Source: Bacteroides sp. ET71
GTDB taxonomy: Bacteria; Bacteroidota; Bacteroidia; Bacteroidales; Bacteroidaceae
Length of the DNA: 64,000 bases
Direction: 5' to 3'
Assembly: GCF_023336905.1 (NCBI RefSeq)
Contig: NZ_JAMBLS010000003.1
Location: 62,001-126,000 of the forward strand
The notes under the pieces are model-generated. The model was not told the origin of the DNA and ran no database searches. It saw only the letters and a list, made by a program, of their open reading frames with translations. Made by a program: the position numbers and the translations under genes. Of this stretch, positions 9,069 to 18,302 are shown in pieces. Position 1 is the first letter of the stretch; each line of letters begins with the position of its first letter.

Positions 9069-10529
9069 ATGAAACAATGCTTTTTCGCGGTCGACCTCGG
9101 TGCAACGAGCGGCCGTACCATCTTGGGAAGCTTCGGAGAAGGCAACTTGGAACTGGAGGTGCTGAACCGATTCCCGAACCACCTGATTGAAGCAGGAGGA
9201 CACTTCTACTGGGACATTTACGAACTCTACCGCAACGTGCTCGAAGGCCTGAAGTCGGCCGCACGCCGCAACGATTGCGTCATCACCTCCATCGGCGTAG
9301 ACACGTGGGGGGTGGATTTCGTATGCGTTGGTTCCGACGGAGCCTTCCTGCGCCTGCCCCGCGCTTACCGCGACCCCCATACGACGGGAGCGCCCGAACG
9401 CTTCTTCACGCGCATGCCGCGCAGCACGGTGTACGGGCTGACCGGTATCCAGGTGATGGACTTCAACACCTTGTTCCAGCTCGACACGATGAGACATAAC
9501 GCCGACAGTGCCCTGGCCGCCGCCGACAAGCTGCTGTTTCTGCCCGACGCCCTGAGCTACCTGCTCACGGGCGAGATGGTGACAGAATACACCATCGCCT
9601 CCACAGCCCAACTGGTCAATGCCACCACACGCCGCCTGGAGCCCTCCCTGCTGCACGAACTGGGACTGTCGGAAAAGCACTTCGGACGCTTCGTCTATCC
9701 CGGCGAAACGGTCGGTACGCTCACACCGGCAGTGCAACGGCTGACAGGCTTAGGTCCCGTCCCCGTGATAGCCGTGGCCGGCCATGACACCGCATCGGCC
9801 GTAGCCGCCGTGCCCGACACCGGAAAAGACTTCGCCTACCTGAGCAGCGGCACCTGGTCGCTCATGGGCATCGAAGCAGCAGCCCCAGTCCTCACTCCGG
9901 CCGCCGAAGCACTGAACCTCACCAACGAAGGCGGCGTAGAAGGAACCATCCGCCTGCTGAAGAACATCTGCGGCATGTGGCTTCTGGAACGTTGCCGCCC
10001 GGGCTGGGGCAACGCCTCCTATGCCGACCTCATCGCCGAAACCAAGGCCGCCGAACCATTCCGAAGCCTCATAAACCCGGACGACCCCACCTTCGCCAAC
10101 CCCGCCGACATGGAGCAGGCCATACGCGACTACTGTGCCTCACACCTCGCCCAACCCCAGCTCGAGACACGCGGACAGGTAGTGCGCTGCATCTTCGAAA
10201 GCCTGGCCCTGCGCTACCGCCAGGTGCTCGACAGCCTGCGCGCCTTCTCCCCCCGCCCCCTCTCTGCACTGCACATCATCGGCGGCGGAAGCAACAACCA
10301 CCTGCTCAACCAATGGACAGCCAACGCCTGCGGCATCACAGTAGTCGCCGGACCTGCCGAAGCCACAGCCATCGGCAACATCATGATACAAGCCATAGCC
10401 GCCGGCCAGGCGACCAACATAACAGCCATGCGCAGTGTCCTGAGCCACTCACTCAACCTGCCAGTGTTCGAGCCACAAGACACCCCCGCATGGGAGGCCG
10501 CCTACCGCCGCTTCACACACTTGGAATAA
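9069..10529 (+). CDS. rhaK: L-rhamnulokinase
   Basis: A 486-residue cytoplasmic FGGY-family sugar kinase that phosphorylates L-rhamnulose to L-rhamnulose-1-phosphate. The N-terminal phosphate loop FAVDLGATSGRTILG, the substrate-proximal GVDTWGVDF near residue 77, the linker AGHDTASAVAAVP near residue 238 and the adenosine motif LSSGTWSLMG are all in place. It is the first gene of rhaK-rhaA-rhaT-rhaD, the order known for Bacteroides thetaiotaomicron, where the operon is activated by RhaR. The ATG at 9069 follows GAAAGAACTGCC. Confidence 0.95.
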   Translation: MKQCFFAVDLGATSGRTILGSFGEGNLELEVLNRFPNHLIEAGGHFYWDIYELYRNVLEGLKSAARRNDCVITSIGVDTWGVDFVCVGSDGAFLRLPRAYRDPHTTGAPERFFTRMPRSTVYGLTGIQVMDFNTLFQLDTMRHNADSALAAADKLLFLPDALSYLLTGEMVTEYTIASTAQLVNATTRRLEPSLLHELGLSEKHFGRFVYPGETVGTLTPAVQRLTGLGPVPVIAVAGHDTASAVAAVPDTGKDFAYLSSGTWSLMGIEAAAPVLTPAAEALNLTNEGGVEGTIRLLKNICGMWLLERCRPGWGNASYADLIAETKAAEPFRSLINPDDPTFANPADMEQAIRDYCASHLAQPQLETRGQVVRCIFESLALRYRQVLDSLRAFSPRPLSALHIIGGGSNNHLLNQWTANACGITVVAGPAEATAIGNIMIQAIAAGQATNITAMRSVLSHSLNLPVFEPQDTPAWEAAYRRFTHLE

Positions 10530-10571
10530 CCCATACAGCATAAACTATCTGTTTCATTAACCTATACAATC

Positions 10572-11822
10572 ATGAAAGAAGAACAAATCATCAACGCTTA
10601 CAAGCTGGCCAAAGCTCGCTACGCAGACCTTGGCATCGACACAGACAAAGTCATGGACACTTTGCAACGCACCTCCCTCTCCCTGCATTGCTGGCAGGCC
10701 GACGACGTGACAGGCTTCGAATCGCGCGGCACACTTACCGGCGGAATCCAGACCACAGGCAACTATCCCGGCAAGGCCCGCAACATTGACGAGCTGCGCC
10801 AAGACATCCTGAAAGCCGCCTCCTACATCCCCGGCAAGCACCGATTGAGCCTCCATGAAATATACGGAGACTTCGGAGGCCAGTTCATAGACCGCGACCA
10901 AGTGGAACCCCGCCACTTCGAAAGTTGGATGCAATGGGCCGCCGAAAACGGCATGAAACTCGACTTCAACTCCACCTCCTTCTCCCATCCCAAGAGCGGA
11001 GACCTCTCGCTGGCCAATCCAGACAAAAGCATCCGGGACTTTTGGGTGGAACATACCAAACGCTGCCGTGCCATTGCCGAAGAGATGGGCAAACGCCAAC
11101 AGGACCCTTGCATCATGAACCTTTGGGTGCACGACGGCAGCAAAGACATCACAGTGAACCGGATGAAGTACCGCGAGCTGCTTAAGGATTCGCTCGACAG
11201 AATCTTCGCCCAGGAATACACCCACATGAAAGACTGTGTGGAGTCCAAGGTCTTCGGCATCGGGCTAGAGAGCTATACCGTCGGATCGAACGATTTCTAT
11301 ATAGGATACGGAGTGCTACGACAGAAGCTCATCACGCTCGACACGGGACACTTCCATCCCACGGAAAGCGTGGCCGACAAGCTGTCGTCCCTCTTGCTGT
11401 TCGTGCCAGAGGTCATGCTGCATGTCAGCCGTCCGGTGCGCTGGGACAGCGACCACGTGACCATCATGAACGACGAGACACTCGACCTTTGCCATGAGAT
11501 TGTCCGCTGCGGCGCGCTGGAGCGCGTTCATATCGGCCTTGACTACTTCGACGCCTCCATCAACCGTATCGGAGCTTATGTCATCGGCAGCCGTGCCACG
11601 CAAAAGTGCCTGTTGCAAGCTCTGCTCGAGCCGCTCGACACGTTGCGACGCTACGAGGCAGAAGGCAAGGGCTTCCAACGTCTGGCATTGCTTGAAGAAG
11701 CCAAGTCGCTCCCGTGGAACGCCGTGTGGGACATGTTCTGCCTGAAGAACGATGTCCCCGTGGGCCATGAGTTCATAAGCGAAATAGAGAAATACGAGGC
11801 CGAAGTTACTTCGAAACGCTGA
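10572..11822 (+). CDS. rhaA: L-rhamnose isomerase
   Basis: A 416-residue TIM-barrel isomerase converting L-rhamnose to L-rhamnulose. Length and sequence fit the RhaA family throughout: HCWQADDVTGFE near the N-terminus, LHEIYGDFGG, DFNSTSFSHPKSG, NLWVHDGSKD, and LDTGHFHPTE, which carries metal ligands in the second half. It lies 42 bases after rhaK and 71 bases before rhaT. It is intact, with no unusual features. Confidence 0.96.
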   Translation: MKEEQIINAYKLAKARYADLGIDTDKVMDTLQRTSLSLHCWQADDVTGFESRGTLTGGIQTTGNYPGKARNIDELRQDILKAASYIPGKHRLSLHEIYGDFGGQFIDRDQVEPRHFESWMQWAAENGMKLDFNSTSFSHPKSGDLSLANPDKSIRDFWVEHTKRCRAIAEEMGKRQQDPCIMNLWVHDGSKDITVNRMKYRELLKDSLDRIFAQEYTHMKDCVESKVFGIGLESYTVGSNDFYIGYGVLRQKLITLDTGHFHPTESVADKLSSLLLFVPEVMLHVSRPVRWDSDHVTIMNDETLDLCHEIVRCGALERVHIGLDYFDASINRIGAYVIGSRATQKCLLQALLEPLDTLRRYEAEGKGFQRLALLEEAKSLPWNAVWDMFCLKNDVPVGHEFISEIEKYEAEVTSKR

Positions 11823-11893
11823 TTCAACGGCTATCCCGGGCAATCCTTCCGAGAAAGAGCTGTCCGGATGGCCGGCAAAGGAATATGTAACCT

Positions 11894-12925
11894 ATGGAGA
11901 TACTTGCAGGTCTTTTGATTATTGCGATAGGCAGTTTCGGACAAAGCAGTTCGTACGTGCCTATCAACCGGGTGAAAAGCTGGTCATGGGAAAGTTTCTG
12001 GCTGGTGCAAGGCATTTTTGCCTGGCTGGTGTTCCCGTTCCTTGGTGCGTTGTTAGCCGTTCCCGAAGGGGGTAACTTGTGTGCCCTGTGGTCGGCAGGA
12101 GGCGCGTGGCCAGCCATTGTCTACGGTGTATTGTGGGGTGTGGGAGGACTGACGTTCGGCCTCTCCATGCGCTATCTTGGGGTGGCTCTGGGACAGAGTG
12201 TTTCGCTGGGCACTTGCGCCGCGTTCGGCACGCTGTTTCCCGCGCTTTTTGCGGGGACTGACCTGCTGCATGGCGAGGGTTTGATGCTGCTGGGCGGCGT
12301 GTGCGTCACGTTGGCGGGCATCGCCATCATCGGTTATGCAGGGAGTCTGCGCTCGCGCAACATGAGCGAGGAAGAGAAGCGTGCGGCGGTGAAGGATTTC
12401 GCTTTGGGCAAGGGCTTGCTCGTGGCGTTGCTGGCCGGCGTCATGAGTGCTTGCTTCGCTTTGGGGCTCGACGCCGGCACTCCCATCAAAGAGGCGGCGT
12501 TGCTGGCCGGGGTAGAGCCGTTGTATGCCGGGCTGCCGGTCATTTGCCTCGTGACGTTGGGCGGTTTCTTCACCAACGCCGCTTATTGCATCAGCCAGAA
12601 CGTGAAGAACGGCACTGGCAAAGAATATTTCTCGCAACGAGGCGGTGTGCTGGCTAACAACGTACTGTTTTGCGCACTGGCCGGCGTGCTGTGGTACTCG
12701 CAATTCTTCGGTCTGGAGATGGGCAAGAGCTTCTTGGGCGATGCTCCTGTGCTGCTGGCATTTTCGTGGAGCATCCTGATGTCGCTCAACGTGACGTTCA
12801 GCAACGTGTGGGGCATCGTGCTCAAAGAGTGGCGCGGGTGCGGACGCAAAGCGGCCGTAGTCCTGGTGAGCGGGCTGTTGGTACTGATAGCCTCTATCAT
12901 CGTGGTGGCCATGGCGCAGGCCTGA
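11894..12925 (+). CDS. rhaT: L-rhamnose/proton symporter
   Basis: A 343-residue inner-membrane transporter of the drug/metabolite superfamily RhaT family, with about ten hydrophobic segments. The N-terminal segment LLIIAIGSFGQSSSYVP and the segment VYGVLWGVGGLTFGLSMRYL are typical of RhaT. It imports L-rhamnose with a proton. Its place between rhaA and rhaD supports the role. Because it brings in the monosaccharide, it fits the presence of extracytoplasmic rhamnosidases in the same window. Confidence 0.94.
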   Translation: MEILAGLLIIAIGSFGQSSSYVPINRVKSWSWESFWLVQGIFAWLVFPFLGALLAVPEGGNLCALWSAGGAWPAIVYGVLWGVGGLTFGLSMRYLGVALGQSVSLGTCAAFGTLFPALFAGTDLLHGEGLMLLGGVCVTLAGIAIIGYAGSLRSRNMSEEEKRAAVKDFALGKGLLVALLAGVMSACFALGLDAGTPIKEAALLAGVEPLYAGLPVICLVTLGGFFTNAAYCISQNVKNGTGKEYFSQRGGVLANNVLFCALAGVLWYSQFFGLEMGKSFLGDAPVLLAFSWSILMSLNVTFSNVWGIVLKEWRGCGRKAAVVLVSGLLVLIASIIVVAMAQA

Positions 12926-12975
12926 TGCCTGGCGCATTGACAAAATGTATCATCATCATATAAAACAAGAAACGT

Positions 12976-13785
12976 ATGAAATCTATTCTTACTGAACGCC
13001 CGGCTCTGGCAGCCGAAGTGGAAAAGGTGGCCGAAGTGGCCGGTTATCTTTGGCAGAAAGGCTGGGCAGAACGGAACGGCGGAAATATCACCGTGAACAT
13101 TACCGAGCATGTGGACGACGCTATCCGACAGATGCCGCCCATCAGCGAGGTGAGGCCCATCGGCGTCACCCTGCCCCGCCTGAAGGGCTGTTATTTCTAT
13201 TGCAAGGGGACCAACCGACGGATGCGCGACCTGGCGCGGCGCCCGATGGAGAACGGTTCGGTCATCCGCATCCTCGACGACTGCGCAAGCTACGTCATCA
13301 TAGCCGACAATCCGGTAGCGCCTACTTCGGAGCTGCCCTCGCATCTGAGCGTGCACGACTACCTCATAGCCCAAGGCTCGCCCTACAAGGCTTCGATACA
13401 CACGCACCCCATCGAACTGGTGGCCATGAGCCACTGCCGCCGCTTCTTGGAGAAAGACGTGGCGTCCAACCTGTTGTGGAGCATGATTCCCGAGACGAAG
13501 GCATTCTGCCCGCGCGGTCTGGGGGTGGTTCCCTACTGCCTGCCCGGTTCGGTGGAACTGGCAGAAGAGACGATACGCCAGCTCGACGACTACGACGTGG
13601 TGCTGTGGGAAAAGCACGGCGTCTTTGCCGTAGACGTGGACGTGATGGCGGCCTTCGACCAGGTGGATGTGCTCAACAAATCGGCCCTTATCTACATAGC
13701 TGCCAAAAACATGGGCTTCGAACCGGAAGGCATGAGCGCCGAGCAGATGCGCGAGATGTCCGTGGCCTTCAACCTGCCCAAGTGA
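12976..13785 (+). CDS. rhaD: L-rhamnulose-1-phosphate aldolase
   Basis: A 269-residue class II aldolase that splits L-rhamnulose-1-phosphate into dihydroxyacetone phosphate and L-lactaldehyde. The family metal-binding histidine pair is in SIHTHPIELVAMSH near residue 150, with a third histidine in LWEKHGVF near residue 215. AERNGGNIT near residue 33 is the usual phosphate-binding start of the domain. It is the last catabolic gene of the operon. No lactaldehyde reductase gene follows it; the next gene is the GH106-type enzyme. Confidence 0.95.
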   Translation: MKSILTERPALAAEVEKVAEVAGYLWQKGWAERNGGNITVNITEHVDDAIRQMPPISEVRPIGVTLPRLKGCYFYCKGTNRRMRDLARRPMENGSVIRILDDCASYVIIADNPVAPTSELPSHLSVHDYLIAQGSPYKASIHTHPIELVAMSHCRRFLEKDVASNLLWSMIPETKAFCPRGLGVVPYCLPGSVELAEETIRQLDDYDVVLWEKHGVFAVDVDVMAAFDQVDVLNKSALIYIAAKNMGFEPEGMSAEQMREMSVAFNLPK

Positions 13786-13806
13786 GAACGGCAGCCGCCG
13801 GCCTGC

Positions 13807-13895
13807 GCCCACAGGCGTCCGCCCCGTGCCCGCAATAGCCTCGGCCCGTGTCCGCAACAGCCAGCGCCCGTGTCCGCAACAGCCAGCGGGCACGG
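13807..13895 (+). repeat. 22-bp-period GC-rich intergenic repeat, cluster B
   Basis: Units start at 13829, 13851 and 13873, spaced exactly 22 bases apart; the last two are almost identical and share TCCGCAACAGCCAGCG. The cluster fills most of the gap between rhaD and the rhamnosidase gene. Its last unit and the 10 bases after it match cluster A before rhaK nearly base for base. Confidence 0.75.
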
Positions 13896-13946
13896 CCTTG
13901 CCGAAGATTGCCGGAAAACAAATTATTAACGATAAATGTACGAACC

Positions 13947-16900
13947 ATGAAAATACGGTTGAAAATAAGACAGATATTGTGCGGCGCACTACTGCTCGGA
14001 CTGGCGGCATCATGCGCCCCTTCTGCCTCCGCCGATCTGGAGGCAGGCTTCAAGAATCCTCCCGCCGACATTCAGACTTCGGTCTACTGGTATTGGGTGT
14101 CGGGATATATCTCCGAGGAGGGAGTGGTGAAAGACTTGCAGGCCATGAAACGGGCGGGCATTAACCGCGCGTTCATCGGCTGCATCGGAGAAAACTCGGT
14201 ACAGGCACCTTACCCCCAGGTCGCTTTTGGCAGCGAAGAGTGGTGGCGCATACTGCACACCGCCCTGAAGACGGCCACCGAACTGGGCATCGAAATCGGC
14301 ATCTTCAACACACCGGGCTGGAGCCAGTCGGGCGGCCCGTGGATAAAACCCGAACAAGCCATGCGCTACCTGACCTCCGTGCATCGGGAGGTAACGGGCG
14401 GCCGACACGTAGAACTGCTGCTGGAGAAGCCGTCAGCCGACTTCCAGGACGTCAAGGTGCTGGCCTTCCCCGCCGGCGAAGCACTCCCCGCACTGTCCTC
14501 AGGCCCGGTCAGCTTCCCCGCATCGTCGAAACGCCCGTATGCCGTAGACTTCACAGCTCCCGAAGGCTTCACGCTGCGCACCGTCAAAGTCACACCGTCG
14601 CACGACGGCATCCTGGCCAACGCACGCCTGCTGGCCGACAACGGCGACGGATACCAACCGGTGACCGAGTTCGGCATCGCACGCATCAACTCCGCACTGA
14701 TAGTGGGCTTCGACCCGTATGCCCCCATCGTGGTCACCGTAGCCGACACCCCGGCACGGCGCTTCCGCCTGGAGTTTGGCGACGCCGTAGCCGACAAGAC
14801 ACTGGAAAACATCGAACTGCTGTCGGCACCGCTCCTCGAAAGCTACCCGGAAAAGACGCTTGCCAAGATGTTCCAGGCACCCCTGCCCTATTGGCATGAA
14901 TACCAATGGAGAGAGCAACCGCCCCTGTCCGACGCCTCGCTGGCAATACCCGCCGCACAGGTGATCGACATCTCCGACTGCCTGCAAGGCGACACCCTGC
15001 GCTGGGACGCCCCCGCCGGACGCTGGATAGTGATGCGCACAGGCATGAGGCCCACTGGAGTGACCAACGCGCCGGCCGACCCCGAAGCCACAGGACTGGA
15101 GGTAGACAAGATGAGCCGCGAGCATGTGAGAGCGCACTTCGACGCATTCATGGGAGAAATCTGCCGCCGCATCCCCGAAGCCGACCGCAAAAGCTGGAAG
15201 GTCGTCGTGCAGGACAGCTACGAGACAGGCGGGCAAAACTTCACGGACGACTTCCTCGACTCGTTCAAGCAACGCTACGGTTACGACCCGCTGCCCTTTC
15301 TTCCGGTGTACGAAGGATACGTAGTAGAAAGCCGGGACCGGTCCGACCGCTTCCTGTGGGACATGCGCCGTCTGGTGGCCGACCGTGTGGCCTATGACTA
15401 TGTGGGCGGCTTGCGCGACGTGTGCCACGAACATGGCCTGCACACGTGGCTCGAGAACTATGGACACTGGGGCTTCCCGGCCGAGTTCCTGCAATACGGC
15501 GGCCAGTCGGACGAAATCGGAGGCGAGTTCTGGAGCTTCGGCGACCTCGGCAACATCGAAAACCGGGCGGCATCGTCGTGCGGCCACATCTATGGCAAGA
15601 CACGCATCTCTGCCGAATCGTTCACCAGCGGAGGGCGACCCTTCGAGTGCTATCCCGCACAGATGAAAACCCGCGGAGACCGTTTCTTCGCGGAAGGCAT
15701 TAACAACACGCTGCTCCACCTCTATATCTCACAACCCTCCGACGAGCGGGTACCGGGCGTCAACGCGTGGTTCGGCAGCGAATTTAACCGCATGAACACC
15801 TGGTTCACGCAGATGGACCTCTTCACCACCTACCTGAAGCGCGTGAACTACATGCTGCAACAGGGCTTGAACGTGGCCGACGTAGCCTACTTCATAGGCG
15901 AGGACACCCCGAAAATGACGGGCTTGGCCGAACCGGCACTGCCGGAAGGCTACCAGTTCGACTACATCAACGCAGAAGTCATCCTGCGCGACCTGAACAT
16001 GGAAGACGGACTGCTGACCTTGCCCCACGGGACGAAATACCGACTGCTGGTGCTGCCGCCGCTGAAGACCATGCGCCCGGAGCTGCTGGAAAAGCTCGCC
16101 ACACTGCTGCGCGACGGGGCAGTGGTACTGGGCACGCCCCCAGACCGCTCGCCCAGCGGACAAGACTATCCGAACGCCGACAAGCGTGTGCAGTCCCTAT
16201 CAGCCGAACTGTGGAAAGGCTGGGACGGCCAGACAAAGACAGCTATCCCGGTAGGGAAAGGGTTCCTGCTGTGCGGCATGGACATGCAGGAAGCCCTGGA
16301 TTTCATACACTGTGCCCCCGACTGCGCCTTGCCCCAAGGAGCACCCGTGGTGTACGGACACCGCACCCTGCCCGGTGCCGAGGTTTATTTCCTGGCCAAC
16401 CAAAGCGGAGAAGCGGTCGACGTGTCGCCTGTGTTCCGCGTGAATGGCCGACAGCCGGAACTGTGGAATCCGATGGACGGCAGCATACGTCCCCTGCCCT
16501 CTTACGCTGAAAAGGGAGACAGTTGCACGGAAGTGCCGCTGCGCTTCTGCCCGGGCGAAAGTGCCTTCATCGTCTTCCGGAAACCTTCCGAAGCGATGGA
16601 CGGAGAAGCGTCGGTCGACATTAACTTCCCACGCCCGCACACCTTGGTGCAGCTCGACGGCGACTGGGGCATACACTTCCGCGACTCGCTCCGTGCTCCT
16701 GCCCCCGCAACGCTCACAAGCCAACTCTTCGACCTGACCACGAGCAGCAACGACACCATACGCTACTACTCGGGCACGATAGACTACGAAACGACGTTCG
16801 AACTGCCCCAGAAGCCCGCCGGGCGCCTGTATCTCAACCTGAACCACGTGGGCGTGATGGCCAAAGTAAAGGTGAACGGGCGGTATGCCGGAGGCGTATG

Positions 16901-17120
16901 GACTGCCCCCTACCAGGTGGAAGTGACCGACTTGGCCGTAGCAGGCAAGAACCGGGTGGAGGTGGAAGTCGTCACCACGTGGCAGAACCGCCTGATTGGC
17001 GACAGCCGCTTGCCGGAACAGGAACGGACCACGTGGGCCGCCCGCAACACCTGGACGCCACAAGACGCCCTGCAACCTTCGGGGCTGATGGGGCCGGTGA
17101 CGTTAGAGGAAGTAAAATAG
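13947..17120 (+). CDS. alpha-L-rhamnosidase, GH106 type, lipoprotein
   Basis: A 1057-residue exported enzyme. The start at 13947 (MKIRLKIRQILCGALL) gives a lipoprotein signal ending GLAASC, so the mature protein is anchored by a cysteine near residue 21. NPPADIQTSVYWYWVSGYI, the adjacent barrel-forming segment EWWRILHTALKTATELGIEI, and GIFNTPGWSQSGGPW are characteristic of GH106 (BT0986-like) rhamnosidases. The C-terminal 200 residues form a galactose-binding-like beta sandwich (RLYLNLNHVGVMAKVKVNG). It would release terminal L-rhamnose for RhaT. The gene sits where Bacteroides thetaiotaomicron carries the lactaldehyde reductase rhaO. The frame is open from 13848, but that part is translated repeat DNA. 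Confidence 0.87.
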   Translation: MKIRLKIRQILCGALLLGLAASCAPSASADLEAGFKNPPADIQTSVYWYWVSGYISEEGVVKDLQAMKRAGINRAFIGCIGENSVQAPYPQVAFGSEEWWRILHTALKTATELGIEIGIFNTPGWSQSGGPWIKPEQAMRYLTSVHREVTGGRHVELLLEKPSADFQDVKVLAFPAGEALPALSSGPVSFPASSKRPYAVDFTAPEGFTLRTVKVTPSHDGILANARLLADNGDGYQPVTEFGIARINSALIVGFDPYAPIVVTVADTPARRFRLEFGDAVADKTLENIELLSAPLLESYPEKTLAKMFQAPLPYWHEYQWREQPPLSDASLAIPAAQVIDISDCLQGDTLRWDAPAGRWIVMRTGMRPTGVTNAPADPEATGLEVDKMSREHVRAHFDAFMGEICRRIPEADRKSWKVVVQDSYETGGQNFTDDFLDSFKQRYGYDPLPFLPVYEGYVVESRDRSDRFLWDMRRLVADRVAYDYVGGLRDVCHEHGLHTWLENYGHWGFPAEFLQYGGQSDEIGGEFWSFGDLGNIENRAASSCGHIYGKTRISAESFTSGGRPFECYPAQMKTRGDRFFAEGINNTLLHLYISQPSDERVPGVNAWFGSEFNRMNTWFTQMDLFTTYLKRVNYMLQQGLNVADVAYFIGEDTPKMTGLAEPALPEGYQFDYINAEVILRDLNMEDGLLTLPHGTKYRLLVLPPLKTMRPELLEKLATLLRDGAVVLGTPPDRSPSGQDYPNADKRVQSLSAELWKGWDGQTKTAIPVGKGFLLCGMDMQEALDFIHCAPDCALPQGAPVVYGHRTLPGAEVYFLANQSGEAVDVSPVFRVNGRQPELWNPMDGSIRPLPSYAEKGDSCTEVPLRFCPGESAFIVFRKPSEAMDGEASVDINFPRPHTLVQLDGDWGIHFRDSLRAPAPATLTSQLFDLTTSSNDTIRYYSGTIDYETTFELPQKPAGRLYLNLNHVGVMAKVKVNGRYAGGVWTAPYQVEVTDLAVAGKNRVEVEVVTTWQNRLIGDSRLPEQERTTWAARNTWTPQDALQPSGLMGPVTLEEVK

Positions 17121-17163
17121 CATCGTTCTTCGCACAAACGCCTGATGTTTAGAGAATAATCCG

Positions 17164-17172
17164 TATTTTTGC
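17164..17172 (+). promoter_or_regulatory. -7 promoter element of rhaR
   Basis: TATTTTTGC matches TAnnTTTG and ends 27 bases before the rhaR ATG at 17200, so the regulator can be transcribed separately from the upstream rhamnosidase gene. Confidence 0.55.
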
Positions 17173-17199
17173 CGGTAGCTAACAATACAAGTGTGCTTT

Positions 17200-18126
17200 A
17201 TGGACAAAGACGACACAAGCAGGAAGGCAGCCTACAAGTACCTCATCGTCAACGACAGAGACCGGAAGTACGGGCTGTGGGTCAATACGGTAGGTTTCCA
17301 AACCATCGGAGCAGGCTCGTTCTATCCGTTAGAGGGGCATCCTTCGGGTTATTTCTTCAACGTCAGCAAAGGGCGTGTGTTGCACGAATACCAACTGGTC
17401 TACATCACGAAAGGCAAGGGAGAGCTGTCCCTGGAAAGAAACGGCACCAGGCCGATATCCCGAGGCAACCTGCTGCTGCTCTACCCGGGGCAATGGCACA
17501 CGTACTCCCCGTGCCGCGACACAGGGTGGGACGAGTATTTCATCGGTTTTGAAGGAACGGTGGCAGACCAGTTCATGAAAGAAGGTTTCCAGTCTCTTGG
17601 CGAACAGGTCTTCGAGATGGGGCTGAACGAAGAGCTTTTCTCGCTCTTCGCCCGCGCGCTGGAAGTGGCCCAGGCCGACAAGATGTTTGCACAGCAATAC
17701 CTCGCCGGCATCGTGCTTCACATGCTGGGGATGGTGCTCTCCGTCTCGAAGAACTGTGCCTTCGGATTGAACAACATGGCCCGGAAAGTAGAACAAGCCA
17801 AAATCATGATGAACGAGAGCGTCTGCCAGGAAATGAATCCCGAGGAACTGGCCATGAAACTGAACGTCAGCTATTCGTGGTTCCGGAAGGTGTTCAAAGA
17901 CTACACCGGCTATGCCCCTGCCCAATATTTCCAGGAGCTGAAACTTCGTCGGGCCAAGCAAATGCTGGTCGGGACGTCCTGTTCTGTCAAGGAGATTGCC
18001 TACTCGCTTGGCTATGCGTCGCCCGAGCACTTCTTTTCCATCTTCAAGAAACACACGGGCTGCACCCCCTCCGATTACCGCCTGGTGGGACGGGGCACGC
18101 CCCGCGGCAAACGGGACGGCGATTGA
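17200..18126 (+). CDS. rhaR: AraC-family activator, probable RhaR
   Basis: A 308-residue cytoplasmic regulator. The N-terminal half is a cupin sugar-binding domain (AraC_binding; YQLVYITKGKGELSLERNG and LLLYPGQWHTYSP). The C-terminal 100 residues hold two helix-turn-helix motifs: MNPEELAMKLNVSYSWFRKV and SVKEIAYSLGYASPEHFFS, ending in the usual TGCTPSDYR. RhaR of Bacteroides thetaiotaomicron occupies the same place after the rhamnose operon and activates it; the assignment here is by position and domain layout. The ATG at 17200 is preferred to the GTG at 17191. Confidence 0.82.
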   Translation: MDKDDTSRKAAYKYLIVNDRDRKYGLWVNTVGFQTIGAGSFYPLEGHPSGYFFNVSKGRVLHEYQLVYITKGKGELSLERNGTRPISRGNLLLLYPGQWHTYSPCRDTGWDEYFIGFEGTVADQFMKEGFQSLGEQVFEMGLNEELFSLFARALEVAQADKMFAQQYLAGIVLHMLGMVLSVSKNCAFGLNNMARKVEQAKIMMNESVCQEMNPEELAMKLNVSYSWFRKVFKDYTGYAPAQYFQELKLRRAKQMLVGTSCSVKEIAYSLGYASPEHFFSIFKKHTGCTPSDYRLVGRGTPRGKRDGD

Positions 18127-18180
18127 GGGCCGTGCCTGTCTGCCGGAAGAAGCACGCTTCGTCCGAACTGTGGCGGAGCA
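18127..18180 (+). repeat. 22-bp-period GC-rich intergenic repeat, cluster C (weak)
   Basis: A short, degenerate stretch directly after rhaR containing GCCGGAAGAAGCACGC followed about 22 bases later by CCGAACTGTGGCGG. It resembles units in cluster G. This is the least convincing member of the family. Confidence 0.4.
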
Positions 18181-18270
18181 AGCAACGAACAATAGAGAAA
18201 GGGCCTATGTACAGACAAGAATCGCCTGCTGCACACTAAGGACAAGATTCTATAACAAAATGAGTTAGCA

Positions 18271-18302
18271 AAAAGCGGGAAACAGAGATTCTGTTTCCCG
18301 CT
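18271..18302 (-). terminator. intrinsic terminator of priA
   Basis: A perfect 13-base-pair stem (18274-18286 with 18290-18302) and a 3-base loop is followed, on the minus strand, by TTTT. The outer arm includes bases of the priA stop codon, so termination occurs right at the end of the reading frame. Confidence 0.8.

Noticed and set aside
13848-13946. Upstream extension of the rhamnosidase frame to 13848
   Set aside because: These 33 codons translate the 22-bp repeats; the ATG at 13947 gives a proper lipoprotein signal.
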